Origin: Candidatus Palauibacter scopulicola
GTDB lineage: Bacteria; Gemmatimonadota; Gemmatimonadetes; Palauibacterales; Palauibacteraceae
Assembly: GCF_947581915.1 (NCBI RefSeq)
Contig: NZ_CANPWG010000010.1
Coordinates: 1 to 64,000, forward strand
Reading direction: 5' to 3'
DNA length: 64,000 nt
Below the pieces are notes generated by a model. The model worked only from the letters and a program-made list of their open reading frames with translations, was not told the origin of the DNA and made no database searches. The translations under genes were made by a program, and so were the position numbers. Positions 42,105 through 50,948 of the stretch are shown piece after piece (position 1 is the stretch's first letter; each line of letters opens with the position of its first letter).

Positions 42105-43823
42105 TTACGGTTCCGAACTCGGGCAGACGCCTTCACCCTGGCCGCGGGGAATGCTCCCGAGCCAATTCTGGAATTCGGCGTTGGGGGGAGAACACAGGCC
42201 GGTGAAGATCCAGTCGAACGTGGTCAGTCGCAGACTCGTGAGTTCCTGCGGGAGCGGCCCGCGCAAGTCCGAGTTTGTGAACAGGTACAGGTGCCGGAGG
42301 GCCGAAAGCCTTCCAAGCTCGGACGGCACGGAGCCGGACAACTCGTTGACCTGAAGTCCGAGAAACGCAACGGACGAGAGGTTGCCCAATTCGGGCGGGA
42401 TCGAGCCGGTAAACGCATTGCAGCACAGGGACAACCGAGCCAGGCGACCGAGTTTCCCCAGGCTGGACGGGATCGGCCCGGACAGTTGATTCATGTGGAG
42501 CTTCAGGTCGCCGAGATTGGAGAGGTCTCCGAGCGCCGAAGGAATGGCGCCGGTGAGTCGATTGCCGGCGAGCGAGAGAACCACAAGGCCGGAGAGGGTG
42601 GCAAGATCCGGCGGAATGGGGCCGCTCAGGTCATTCTGCTCAATGTCGAGAACCGTGAGGTTCCGCAGGCCCGCGAGTCCCGACGGAATCTGGCCGGTCA
42701 GGGTGTTGAAGGCGAGATCCAGCACCTCGAGATCGCTCAGTTGGGCGAGTTCGGGCGGAACCGGTCCGGTGAGCCGGTTCCGACCCGCGAACAGATCGTT
42801 GGAGAGGTCCAGTACTCTCAGGCGGGTGAGGCCGGACAGCTCGACCGGGATCGGGCCCGTGAACTCGTTTACGGCGAGGCCGAGTTCCTCGAGCTCCGTG
42901 AACTCCGCCAGATATGCCGGGATTTCCCCGGTCAACCGGTTGTACGACAGGTTGAGACGCCGGAGGTTCGTGAGGTGCGCGAACTCTTCCGGCAAACGGC
43001 CCTCGAGGCCGATGCCCGAGAGATCCAGTCCGGTTACCCGGCCCTCCGCGTCGGCGGTCACTCCGTGCCATTGGTCGGTCGGCGCGTCCGTCAGCCAGTT
43101 GCCGCTTCGCGTCCAGCGCGAGCCTCCGGTGGCGTTGTACAGCGCCACGAGGGCAAACCTCTCGGACACCTTCACAACGATCCGCGCGGTCGCGGTGAGG
43201 GCGGCGCTCGACACCTGCACGGATATCACTACCGATCCCGGTGCTACCGCGGTCACCAGACCGTCGGCGCTGACGGTAGCCACCGACTCGTCATCAGAGT
43301 GCCACGAGAAGCCCACCCCGGCGACCGGGTGCTGGTTCGCATCCAGGGCCTGCGCGGTCAGTTGGAGCGTTTCCAGCGCGTCGACCGCGGCCTGATCGGG
43401 TGACACCGTCAGCGCGGTGACCGCCTGCGAAACCGTGATGGCGGCGCCTCCGGAGGCGCCGCCGCCCTGCACCGTGGCCGTGATGTTCGTGGCTCCGTTG
43501 CTCACCGCCGTTACCAGCCCGGCGGGATCGACCGTCACGATTCGGCCGTCGGTGCTCGCCCAGTTCACGCCGATGCCGGGCATGACGGCGCCGGTCTGGT
43601 CGCGGACGGTCGCCGTCAGTTGCACCGTCTGTCCCAGGGCGGCCAGAACCGCGGACGAGGGAGTGATCGCCAGGGTGGTGGGTACGGGCGCCCCCGGCGG
43701 CGCGGTGCCGGGTTCGCCGTCTCCGCACCCTGCAGCCAGCAGCGGCGCGAGGAACAGGACGCGGCAACGGCGAGGATGCGGGGCTCGCGCCCCGGGCTGT
43801 GCGCCGAGTCGAAGAGGTGCCAT
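42105..43823 (-). CDS. lipoprotein with two bacterial Ig-like domains and plant-type leucine-rich repeats
   Basis: 572 residues. A lipobox (LLAAGC) is followed by two BIG2-like domains (about 37-120 and 121-205, each ending in a GLVTAVSNGATNITATV or GLVTAVAPGSVVISVQV strand), a short LRR N-cap (ALYNATGGSRWTRSGNWL) and 11 leucine-rich repeats of 23-24 residues with the L-x-G-x-IP-x-x-L consensus, for example NRLTGEIPAYLAEFTEL and NDLSGPIPPDLATLSGL. That repeat class is best known from plant receptor kinases but also occurs in bacteria of varied habitats. Likely surface-exposed protein-protein binding. ATG 43823 follows a GGAG/GGATGG region. Probably a single gene; the spacing to the oxidoreductase upstream is 138 bases. 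Confidence 0.85.
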   Translation of the reverse strand: MAPLRLGAQPGARAPHPRRCRVLFLAPLLAAGCGDGEPGTAPPGAPVPTTLAITPSSAVLAALGQTVQLTATVRDQTGAVMPGIGVNWASTDGRIVTVDPAGLVTAVSNGATNITATVQGGGASGGAAITVSQAVTALTVSPDQAAVDALETLQLTAQALDANQHPVAGVGFSWHSDDESVATVSADGLVTAVAPGSVVISVQVSSAALTATARIVVKVSERFALVALYNATGGSRWTRSGNWLTDAPTDQWHGVTADAEGRVTGLDLSGIGLEGRLPEEFAHLTNLRRLNLSYNRLTGEIPAYLAEFTELEELGLAVNEFTGPIPVELSGLTRLRVLDLSNDLFAGRNRLTGPVPPELAQLSDLEVLDLAFNTLTGQIPSGLAGLRNLTVLDIEQNDLSGPIPPDLATLSGLVVLSLAGNRLTGAIPSALGDLSNLGDLKLHMNQLSGPIPSSLGKLGRLARLSLCCNAFTGSIPPELGNLSSVAFLGLQVNELSGSVPSELGRLSALRHLYLFTNSDLRGPLPQELTSLRLTTFDWIFTGLCSPPNAEFQNWLGSIPRGQGEGVCPSSEP

Positions 43824-43961
43824 CGTCCATCCAGCTCCGTATGGTCGACCACCATGGGCGACGGGCTCCACGATGCGGTCGCCGCTACAGGGCTGCAATC
43901 GCTCGTTTAGTGTTCGGAGAACACCCTTTCGGCCGGCGACCGGAGTGACGTTTCGGCGGGG

Positions 43962-45230
43962 TCAGGCGAAGCGCGCGGGGTCGAAGGGTGCGAGGTCGAT
44001 GTCCGATCCTCCATCGAGCATGAGTTGCGCGAGCGCGTGGCCGGTCGAGGGGGCCAGCGTGACGCCGAGCATCTGGTGTCCCGTGGCGACGTACACGTTG
44101 GGGAGACCGGGCAGCCGGCCGATGGCTGGGAGGCCGTCCGGCGTCACGGGCCGCATGCCCACCCAGTCGACGCGCTCCGCGCCCTCCAGCGCCCCCGGCA
44201 GGTAGCGCCGCGCGGCCCGCTCGAGGATCGCGATGCGCCTCCGGTCGAGACGCAGGTTAAAGCCGGAGAACTCCATCGTCCCGATCGTGCGCACCGCCCC
44301 GCGAAACGGCGTGAAGCCGATCCGCGCCGGAGTCACGTGCAGGGGCTGCGAGAGCCCGACCCGCGCGTTCCTGACGGTGATGCTGTAGCCCTTCCCCGCC
44401 TGCACGGGGAGCTTCGCCCTCAGGGACTCCGCCAGAACGGGGGTTTCGGCTCCCGCGGCAAGCACGAAGGCATCCGCGTCGATCCTCACCGGCCACCCGT
44501 CGGCTGCGTCGCCGCCTCGAGCGGCCCAGGCGATCGCCGCACGGACACGGTCGCCCTTCCCCGTGAAGCCCAGGACACGTTCTCCCGTCCGGATCTCCAC
44601 GCCGCGCGCCTCCAGGCTCGCGGCAAGCTCGGCGCACAGCGATTCCGGGCGCACGTGCGTGTCGCCGCGCACCCGCAGGCCGATCAGGCCGCCCCGCAGA
44701 TCCGGCTCCGCTTCCGCGAGGGCCTCGCGGCCGAGGATGTCCACGGGCCCCACGCGTGCCTCTCCCAGTCTCGCCAGCAGCGCCCGGGTCTGCGCGAGTT
44801 CGCGCTCATCGTCGTAGGCGAGGATGGTCCCGCTCTCGGCGCGCTCGAATGCCATGCCCTCGTCCACGAGACCGCGGTACAACCGGTCCGTCGCGGCGTT
44901 CAGCCCCGCGAGGGCGGCAACGCCCGCGCGGTAGCTCTCGGCGTTGCAGTGACCGCGAAAGGCCCACAGCCAACCCATGAGCCGGGGCATGGCCGACGGC
45001 TTGATGTAGAGGGGGCTGCCCGACCGGAGCATCCAGCGGAGCGAGGTCAGCGTCATCCCCGGAGCCGGCAGCGGGCGGGAGATCGACGGACAGACCCATC
45101 CGCCGTTGCCCTCCGAACACCCCCCTCCGATCCGATCGCGCTCCAGGAGGACGACTTCGGCCCCGCGACGCTCGAGGTAGTGCGCGACGCACAACCCGAT
45201 GACGCCGCCGCCGACGACCGCAACTCTCAC
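43962..45230 (-). CDS. FAD-dependent D-amino-acid dehydrogenase/oxidase-like enzyme (DadA/glycine-oxidase type)
   Basis: 422 residues. An N-terminal Rossmann dinucleotide motif (VVGGGVIGLCVAHYLERRG, residues 4-22) and acidic Glu at strand 2 end bind FAD. The C-terminal GMRPVTPDGLPAIGRLPGLPN and GHQMLGVTLAPSTG are the DAO-family signature. It oxidises D-amino acids or small secondary amines to oxo acids. The GTG at 45230 overlaps the TGA of the SigZ-like gene, so the enzyme is made with it. A link to metal stress is not obvious; it may rather be a metabolic partner co-opted into that operon. Confidence 0.88.
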   Translation of the reverse strand: MRVAVVGGGVIGLCVAHYLERRGAEVVLLERDRIGGGCSEGNGGWVCPSISRPLPAPGMTLTSLRWMLRSGSPLYIKPSAMPRLMGWLWAFRGHCNAESYRAGVAALAGLNAATDRLYRGLVDEGMAFERAESGTILAYDDERELAQTRALLARLGEARVGPVDILGREALAEAEPDLRGGLIGLRVRGDTHVRPESLCAELAASLEARGVEIRTGERVLGFTGKGDRVRAAIAWAARGGDAADGWPVRIDADAFVLAAGAETPVLAESLRAKLPVQAGKGYSITVRNARVGLSQPLHVTPARIGFTPFRGAVRTIGTMEFSGFNLRLDRRRIAILERAARRYLPGALEGAERVDWVGMRPVTPDGLPAIGRLPGLPNVYVATGHQMLGVTLAPSTGHALAQLMLDGGSDIDLAPFDPARFA

Positions 45231-45841
45231 CCGCCGGCCCCTTCGGCGGTACTCCGGCCGCGGCCCCCGTCCAGGCGCGCTTCGCGGGGGCGCATGTCGA
45301 TCACCGCGCCGCGCCGGTCCAGCTCGAAGTCGCAGCAGTCCAGGAGTTGCCGCTTCAGCATCGCCCGCGCCCGCTGTACGCGCGATTTCATGCCCGACAC
45401 GCTCAATCCCAGCCGCTCCGCCGCCTCGACCTGGCTCCAGCCCCGGAAGTACGTCATCAGAAGGGCCTCGGCGTACTTCGACGGCAGTTCGAGCGCAAAA
45501 GGCAGAAGGCAGGCCTCCAGATCCCGCCGCGTCGCCTCGTGGTCGCCGCCGTCCGCGCCCGGATCGGGCGCACGAACTTCGGCACCGAGTTGCGCCAAGG
45601 TCCGCCGTTCGACGGAACGGCGCCGGTGATGGTCGGCGATCACGTTGGCCGCGACCCGGTAGGTCCAGGAGAGCGGATCCCGCGCCTCCGCGAGACTGTC
45701 CTGACGCTGCAGCAGCCGCACGACGATGTCGCCGGTCACATCATCAACCCACGCCGGCTCGACGCGGCCCCCCACAAAGCGTCGCATGCGCCGCTGAAAC
45801 TCGGACCAGGCGGGCAAAGCCCGCGACGCGGGTTCAGGCAC
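45227..45841 (-). CDS. sigZ: ECF-type sigma factor, SigZ-like
   Basis: 204 residues. Sigma region 2 spans about 10-75 (WVDDVTGDIVVRLLQ, then SWTYRVAANVIADHHRRR), and region 4 spans about 115-165 (SKYAEALLMTYFRGWSQVEAAERLGLSVSGMKSRVQRARAML, in parts), a helix-turn-helix. The tail LLDCCDFELDRRGAVIDMRPR with vicinal Cys169-Cys170 is a feature of the SigZ group and may bind a metal(loid). No anti-sigma gene is next to it. The GTG at 45841 overlaps the end of the CadI-like gene by 8 bases, and its own stop overlaps the next gene start. It probably controls this operon in response to thiophilic ions. Confidence 0.85.
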   Translation of the reverse strand: MPEPASRALPAWSEFQRRMRRFVGGRVEPAWVDDVTGDIVVRLLQRQDSLAEARDPLSWTYRVAANVIADHHRRRSVERRTLAQLGAEVRAPDPGADGGDHEATRRDLEACLLPFALELPSKYAEALLMTYFRGWSQVEAAERLGLSVSGMKSRVQRARAMLKRQLLDCCDFELDRRGAVIDMRPREARLDGGRGRSTAEGAGG

Positions 45842-46280
45842 AGCAGGTCTCGGATTCGTCGCTACAGGCGGCCGCCGAAGGCGCGGCCGCGGCTGGCGCG
45901 ATCAGCGCTTCGCCGTCCGGCGTGTCGTCCGTGACCCGGTACCACTCCCAGCGCAGGCCCTGCGGCTCGTCGGACCAGACCTTCGTCTGCGTCGCATGAC
46001 AGCACACCGTCTCCTCCTCGGTCTCGCTGAGGATCCCGGCGGCCTCCAGCCGGTGTCCGGCCTCGCGGACCCGCGCGTCGTCGAACACCTCCACGCCCAG
46101 GTGGTTCACGCGCTCCGCCGCGTCCGGGTTCTCGAACAGCACGAGCTTCAGAGGCGGCTCGTCGATGGCGAAGTTGGCGTAGCCGGCGCGGCGCTTGTGC
46201 GGGGCGGCACCGAAGAGCTTGCCGTAATAGTCCACTGCCTCATCGATGTCCCGCACGTTGAGTGCAAGTTGCAGTCGCAT
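45834..46280 (-). CDS. ArsI/CadI-family metal(loid) resistance dioxygenase-fold protein
   Basis: 148 residues. VOC fold matching the CadI/ArsI family: MRLQLALNVRDID at the start, GYANFAIDEPPLKLVLFENP (33-52), NHLGVEV with His60, TVCCHATQTKVW with the vicinal Cys93-Cys94, and Glu112 in RWEWY. ArsI enzymes use this iron site plus the Cys pair to break the carbon-arsenic bond of organoarsenicals; CadI is cadmium-induced. Of the ArsI iron ligands, the first His near residue 5 is not evident (LQLALNV), as in CadI, so arsenic lyase activity is uncertain. A Cys-rich tail (CSDESETCCA) is an unusual extra. GGGAGG precedes the ATG; a TATAGA -10-like box is at 46302-46307. Confidence 0.9.
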   Translation of the reverse strand: MRLQLALNVRDIDEAVDYYGKLFGAAPHKRRAGYANFAIDEPPLKLVLFENPDAAERVNHLGVEVFDDARVREAGHRLEAAGILSETEEETVCCHATQTKVWSDEPQGLRWEWYRVTDDTPDGEALIAPAAAAPSAAACSDESETCCA

Positions 46281-46428
46281 GTCGGAAGCCTCCCTTTGGT
46301 CTCTATATCGGATCCTGTCCCCCTCCTCCGCCCCATAAGACGAACGAGGCATGGAAAGGACGCAGCCGAAGTCGCGCCGTCCGCCGACCGACCACCGGAG
46401 CCGCGGGAGGACGGGAGCGGCGGGGGGT

Positions 46429-48162
46429 TTACGGTTCGACGAGCACGTCGCGCCACGCGACGCGGGTGACCAGCTCGAATTCCACAGCTTTCTCCGCGCC
46501 CGTTGGCCGCAGGAAGGCGGCCTCGCCGAGCGGGACGCCGCAGATCGCGAAGCGGCCCCGCTCGTCGGACATGCCACCCGCGTATCGGGACTGTTCCGAG
46601 ATGGACGCGCTGCGCGCCGTGCCCTGGAGACGACGCACCCGCCACACAACCTCGACCTCGATGTCCGGCACCGGGAGCCCCGTGGCGGCATCGCGTGCGA
46701 AGCCGACCACGGCGCCCGCACTCCCGTAGGGCGACGAACCCGGGCAGATGCGCGCGAAGAGCGCGTCTCCGGACGGCGTCCACAGCTGCAGGGGCTCGCT
46801 CGTCCGGTCCTCGACGACCACGCGCGTCTCGTTGAGCCGCACTCCCGCGGCCTGGAGTTTCGGGTGGTCGACTCCCAGCGCGTAGACGCCATCCGGAAGC
46901 CCCGCCACCTCGAAGCCGCCCGCCTGGTCCGTGACCGCGCTGAAGGGCACGTCCGCGGCCTCCGGCCGGGGCAGGAAGGCCGCGGCGTCGTCCCAGTCCC
47001 GGACGACGATTTCCGCGCCCGCGAGCGGCTCGCCGCTCACGCTGTCCCGCAGCACGCCCGTGACCGCGCCCTCGCCCACCTCGAACGCGATGCCGCCCGC
47101 GAAGGCGTCCGTCACCGTACCGCCCGCCTGGCGATAGGCGACCAGCACCGGATCCGGACGGGCGGACAGACCCGCCCGGAAGCGTGTGCTGCGGCTCCCG
47201 ATCGGGAACCGCACCCACCAGTCGCGGACGTAGAACGGACCGTCCGGCAGGCGGTCGAACGTGAGATCCGCGCCGATGTACCGCCTTTGCGCGTTCCGTG
47301 GCATTGGGACGTTGCGATACCGGATCTGCACGCGGCGCAGTTCGGCGCTCTCCTCGTTGAGCCAGAGCGTGCCCTCGATGTCGATCACGTCGCGCCCCCG
47401 CCGCGGGCGGAACGTGATGCCGAGCATCGGTTCGCCGTCGACCTCTTCGCGGTCGAGCCCGAAACACTGGGTGTCCCGGAACTCCGGCGACAGCAGCACC
47501 GTCGCATCCGGTGCGTAGAAGACGGCGGAGTCCCGGTCCACGCGCGCGTAGCCGGACGTCGTGAGCCGGCGGGCCGGCAGGCTCCGGAAGGGGGGCAGTC
47601 GGACGTGCCGCCGCGTGCGACTCTCCGCCTCCAGCGTCGTGAGATGGCGCGGATCGAGCGTGCGCTGGTACTCCCGGAGTGTGAACGTGAGCTCGCCCCG
47701 GCCCTCCGCCCACACCGCGGTCTCGAGCGCCTTGCGCGCCTCCTCCCAGACCGTGGCGAGGGCGGCCCCCTCGCTCGGATCGTCCAGGCAGGATCCGGTG
47801 ACCTCGACGCGGAGGTCGCCGAGCCGGACGGGATCCGGCGGGACTTCCACCGTGACCGCGAGCGGATGCCCGGCCGTCACCTCGTAGGGCTCCGTGATCC
47901 AGTTCGCGTATCCGATACGCTCGACGCGGATCCGATACCGGCCGGGACCGGGCGCCGTGAACGAGAAGATCCCATCGGCCGCCGTGAAGTCGGCTTCCAC
48001 GGCCTCGCCCTCGCGGTCCAGCAGGCTGATGAAGCCGCCCGCGATGGGTCGGCCGCCATCAGTCTCCCGCACGGTTCCGCTGATCCGCTGTGCCGCGGCC
48101 GGCGCCGCCACCCCGGCAGAGAGCGCAGCCACCGCGAGCCCGACGAATAGGCGACGACTCAT
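46429..48162 (-). CDS. secreted carboxypeptidase-regulatory-like domain protein
   Basis: 577 residues with a signal peptide ending in APAAAQ. Residues about 26-110 are a carboxypeptidase-regulatory-like domain (ISGTVRETDGGRPIAGGFISLLDREG). The middle 200 residues form an unassigned beta-rich region (YRNVPMPRNAQRRYIGADL). Two more regulatory-like domains follow (GVLRDSVSGEPLAGAEIVVRD and VGFARDAATGLPVPDIEVEV). No TonB plug or barrel is present, so this is not a receptor; the closing TRVAWRDVLVEP is unlike a barrel end. Probably a periplasmic or surface protein, function unknown. It follows the PQQ-type propeller gene by 13 bases in the same direction. Confidence 0.8.
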   Translation of the reverse strand: MSRRLFVGLAVAALSAGVAAPAAAQRISGTVRETDGGRPIAGGFISLLDREGEAVEADFTAADGIFSFTAPGPGRYRIRVERIGYANWITEPYEVTAGHPLAVTVEVPPDPVRLGDLRVEVTGSCLDDPSEGAALATVWEEARKALETAVWAEGRGELTFTLREYQRTLDPRHLTTLEAESRTRRHVRLPPFRSLPARRLTTSGYARVDRDSAVFYAPDATVLLSPEFRDTQCFGLDREEVDGEPMLGITFRPRRGRDVIDIEGTLWLNEESAELRRVQIRYRNVPMPRNAQRRYIGADLTFDRLPDGPFYVRDWWVRFPIGSRSTRFRAGLSARPDPVLVAYRQAGGTVTDAFAGGIAFEVGEGAVTGVLRDSVSGEPLAGAEIVVRDWDDAAAFLPRPEAADVPFSAVTDQAGGFEVAGLPDGVYALGVDHPKLQAAGVRLNETRVVVEDRTSEPLQLWTPSGDALFARICPGSSPYGSAGAVVGFARDAATGLPVPDIEVEVVWRVRRLQGTARSASISEQSRYAGGMSDERGRFAICGVPLGEAAFLRPTGAEKAVEFELVTRVAWRDVLVEP

Positions 48163-48175
48163 GCGGTCCCGCGCA

Positions 48176-50191
48176 TCAGTCGGCGAGGCGCAGCGCCACC
48201 AGGGTGTTGGGAGCCTGGATCACGACGTGCTGCCTGCCTTCGTGCATGTAGGTCATCATCCCGTACCGCGGCAGCGCCGGAAGCTCGACGCGGCCGAGTC
48301 GCTCGCCCGTCGCCTTGTCCACGGCGAACAGGTAGGAGGTCCCATCGCTCCCCTCCCCCGTGTACATGAGCAGGGTGCTCGTGACGATCTGCGCCGCCTG
48401 CCGCCCCGTGCCCGTATTCGGGATGTCCATGCCCTGGAGCGCGTCGTGCTCGAGCACGCTGTTCGGCGTGTCTCCCACCGGGATCCACCACAGGTGTTCG
48501 CCCGTGTTCATGTCGATCGCCGTGATCCGGCTGTACGGGGGCTTGAAGAGCGGCAGCCCCTGCACCCGCCGAACCCCCGCGAACCCGCCGACCGCGAACT
48601 TCGTGATCGTCGTCCCCGTCTGCGCAGGCTCCCGGGCGTCACGCTCCTCACCCGGCACCATGATCCGCGACCCGCACCCTTTCTGCGACGTCACGTAGAG
48701 GATGCCCGTCTCCGGATCCGCCGCCGGCGTCCCGTCGATGTTCGTGCCGCCCACGTCTCCCGGACACCACATCGACGCCATCTTGCCGAGATCGTTGTCC
48801 CGGTGCAGCGGCGGCGTGAACAGCGGCCCGATCACATAGTCGTCGAGCGCCTCGATCGCGGCTTCCCGCAGTTCCGGCGTGAAGTCGATCAGGTCGTCGT
48901 GCGTCAGCCCCTGCATGTCGTACGGCGCCGGCCAGGTCGGGAACGGCTGCGTCGGCGAGAGCGCCTCGCCCGGCATGAGACCCTCCGGCACCGGCCGCTC
49001 CTCGATGGGCCAGATCGGCTCGCCCGTCTCCCGGTTGAACGTGTACGCGAAGGCCTGCTTCGTGACCTGTACGACCGCTGGAATGTCCTCGCCATCGACG
49101 GTCACGTCCATCAGCACGGGGATCTGCGGCGTGTCGTAATTCCATATGTCGTGGTGCACGAGCTGATAGTGCCAAACCCGTTCTCCCGTCTGCACATCGA
49201 GCGCGATCAAGCTTGTGGAGAACAGGTTGTCTCCCGGCCGGAAGCCGCCCCAGAAGTCCATCGTGGCCCCGTTGGTCGGGATGTAGACGATGCCCCGCTC
49301 CTGGTCCGCGGAGAGCGGCGCCCACGAGGAGATGTCGCCGGTCCATTCCCAGGCGTCGTTTTCCCAGGTCTCGTGTCCGAACTCGCCCGGGCCGGGGAGG
49401 ACGTTGAACTTCCACATGAAGTCGCCCGTGCGAGCGTCGTAGCCGAGGATGTCGCCCGGCACGTTCTCGCGCCGTGACTGGTTGTAGCCCTGCTCGGCGG
49501 AGTTCCCGACCACGATCACGCCGTTGACGACGATCGGGGGCGACGAACTCGTGATGTAGCCGGTCTCGAGCGGGATGCCGTGGTACGGGTCGAACTCGTG
49601 CCCCAGCCCCGCGAGCAGGTCGACGACCCCCGACTCGGGGAAGCCCGGGACGCTGACGGGCCCGCCGAAGCCCTCCACGTGCTCGCCCGTGTCGGCCCAC
49701 AGCGCGTGCAGGAAGAAGGCCGGGCTCACCATGTAGACGACCGCGCGACCGTCGATCTCCCCGTACGCGACGCCCTTCCCGTGGTTCTTCCGCATCGAGT
49801 ATTCCCAGCGGAAGGTTTCGGGCTCGACGTACTCCCAGATCTTCTCCCCGGTGCCCGCGTCGATCGCGTACGTGTGCCGCTTCTCGCCCGCCACGGAGAT
49901 CAGCATCCCGTCGACGTAGATCGGCGTGGCGCGCGCGTTCACGGCCGGGTAGTCCGACCCGTCCCAGATCCACGCGATCCCGAGATCCCCGAAGTTCTCC
50001 GCGTCGATCTGGTCGAGAGAGGAGTAGCGCTGGCCCATGTCGTTGCCGGCGATGTTCTTCCACTCGGCGCCGTTCGCGGCGCTTCCGCCGCCTTCCGCGC
50101 ACCCCGCGACGGCGACGCCGAGCGCGAGGAGGAGGGAGGTGAAGCGGAACGTGGACGGCGGCGCCTGGGATGTTGAGCGCGCTCTGCTCAT
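48176..50191 (-). CDS. PQQ-type quinoprotein dehydrogenase-like lipoprotein
   Basis: 671 residues. A lipoprotein signal (lipobox VAVAGC near residue 31) is followed by an eight-bladed propeller with tryptophan-docking motifs (GEKIWEY, GDFMWKF, GERVWHYQLVHHDIWNYDTPQIP, GEHLWWIPVGDT) as in membrane-type glucose/quinate dehydrogenases. KQAFAYTFNRETGEPIWPIEERPVPEG contains the family block. It lacks a heme c domain. Periplasmic oxidation of a sugar or alcohol with electrons passed to quinone is the expected role; PQQ-making genes are not in the window. GAGAGG precedes the ATG. First gene of a unit with the carboxypeptidase-regulatory protein. Confidence 0.88.
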   Translation of the reverse strand: MSRARSTSQAPPSTFRFTSLLLALGVAVAGCAEGGGSAANGAEWKNIAGNDMGQRYSSLDQIDAENFGDLGIAWIWDGSDYPAVNARATPIYVDGMLISVAGEKRHTYAIDAGTGEKIWEYVEPETFRWEYSMRKNHGKGVAYGEIDGRAVVYMVSPAFFLHALWADTGEHVEGFGGPVSVPGFPESGVVDLLAGLGHEFDPYHGIPLETGYITSSSPPIVVNGVIVVGNSAEQGYNQSRRENVPGDILGYDARTGDFMWKFNVLPGPGEFGHETWENDAWEWTGDISSWAPLSADQERGIVYIPTNGATMDFWGGFRPGDNLFSTSLIALDVQTGERVWHYQLVHHDIWNYDTPQIPVLMDVTVDGEDIPAVVQVTKQAFAYTFNRETGEPIWPIEERPVPEGLMPGEALSPTQPFPTWPAPYDMQGLTHDDLIDFTPELREAAIEALDDYVIGPLFTPPLHRDNDLGKMASMWCPGDVGGTNIDGTPAADPETGILYVTSQKGCGSRIMVPGEERDAREPAQTGTTITKFAVGGFAGVRRVQGLPLFKPPYSRITAIDMNTGEHLWWIPVGDTPNSVLEHDALQGMDIPNTGTGRQAAQIVTSTLLMYTGEGSDGTSYLFAVDKATGERLGRVELPALPRYGMMTYMHEGRQHVVIQAPNTLVALRLAD

Positions 50192-50305
50192 CGAAACCTC
50201 TCAATAGGAGTAGGACCGTCGACTGGCGACGCGGCCGTTTACGGGCGGCGGCACACGAGTGGTGAACCTGAGCCGCACCCGATCCGGCGGTCAAGCGAGC
50301 AAAGA

Positions 50306-50341
50306 CAAGCCCTCCCCGGGAGTCGCTGCGGGGAGGGCTTG
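50306..50341 (-). terminator. Rho-independent-like terminator of the His-rich lipoprotein operon
   Basis: CAAGCCCTCCCC (50306-50317) pairs perfectly with GGGGAGGGCTTG (50330-50341) around a 12-base loop. Read on the minus strand, the stem is followed by TCTTTGCT, a short T-rich run. It lies 50 bases past the stop of the lipoprotein gene, which ends the metal-handling operon. Confidence 0.8.
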
Positions 50342-50391
50342 CCGAACTTCAGCGAACGGCTGAGCCGCGTCAGCCGTCGCCGTGATGGTGC

Positions 50392-50871
50392 CTAGTGCTC
50401 GTGCACGTGCACGTGGAGGGGCGCGGTGACGAAGTCGGCGTGTCCCGACCCGACCGCGCCGTGCATGAGGCTGAAGGTCAGTTCGGTGTCGCCCTCCGCC
50501 ACGCCGTGCAGGTGTCCCCCGAACTCGCCGGGCGTGTCCTGCTCGAACTCGGCGATCGATTCGTTCGCGACGTCCACCCGCAGGTAGAAGTCACTGCCGA
50601 GCGTCACTGCGTGCCCGTCGTGGTCTGTGAACTGCACGTTGATGTGGGCGGTTTCCTCGCCCGGCTCGACCTCGAGTTCTCCGGTCCACGCTCCATCGTG
50701 TCCGTCATAGGACGCGACGGTCTGGCCGCTCAGCGACAGGGTCACGCCCTCGACTTCCTCGGCGTGATCTTCGTGATCGGGCTCCATGGGGCCATCGTCG
50801 CCGCAGGCGGCAAGGACCAGCAGTCCCGCGGTCGCCAGGGCGAGTGACAGTTTCGGCTGATAGTGTCTCAT
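50392..50871 (-). CDS. His-rich lipoprotein, probable metal-binding component
   Basis: 159 residues from ATG 50871 (GAGG 8 bases before it; a GTG at 50880 is also in frame). The lipobox is VLAAC at about residue 23, then an acidic His-containing segment (PDHEDHAEE), a beta-sandwich-like domain, and a C-terminal HVHVHEH tail. Many histidines (for example GGHLHGVAEG, LMHGAVGSGHADF) suggest binding of Zn or Cu in the periplasm. It lies 77 bases past the stop of the TonB receptor, in the same direction, and before a strong terminator. No named family recognised. Confidence 0.78.
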   Translation of the reverse strand: MRHYQPKLSLALATAGLLVLAACGDDGPMEPDHEDHAEEVEGVTLSLSGQTVASYDGHDGAWTGELEVEPGEETAHINVQFTDHDGHAVTLGSDFYLRVDVANESIAEFEQDTPGEFGGHLHGVAEGDTELTFSLMHGAVGSGHADFVTAPLHVHVHEH

Positions 50872-50948
50872 TCTCTTCACCTCGTTGTGTTGATGTTCCG
50901 TTCGCTCCCGTCACGAGGCAGTTCCGCGTTCGGCGCGGATGGCTCGCG

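Noticed and set aside
48648..50294. 548-codon frame overlapping the PQQ-type dehydrogenase in another frame
   Set aside because: Arg/Gly/Ala-rich translation without motifs; the dehydrogenase frame is clearly the coding one.
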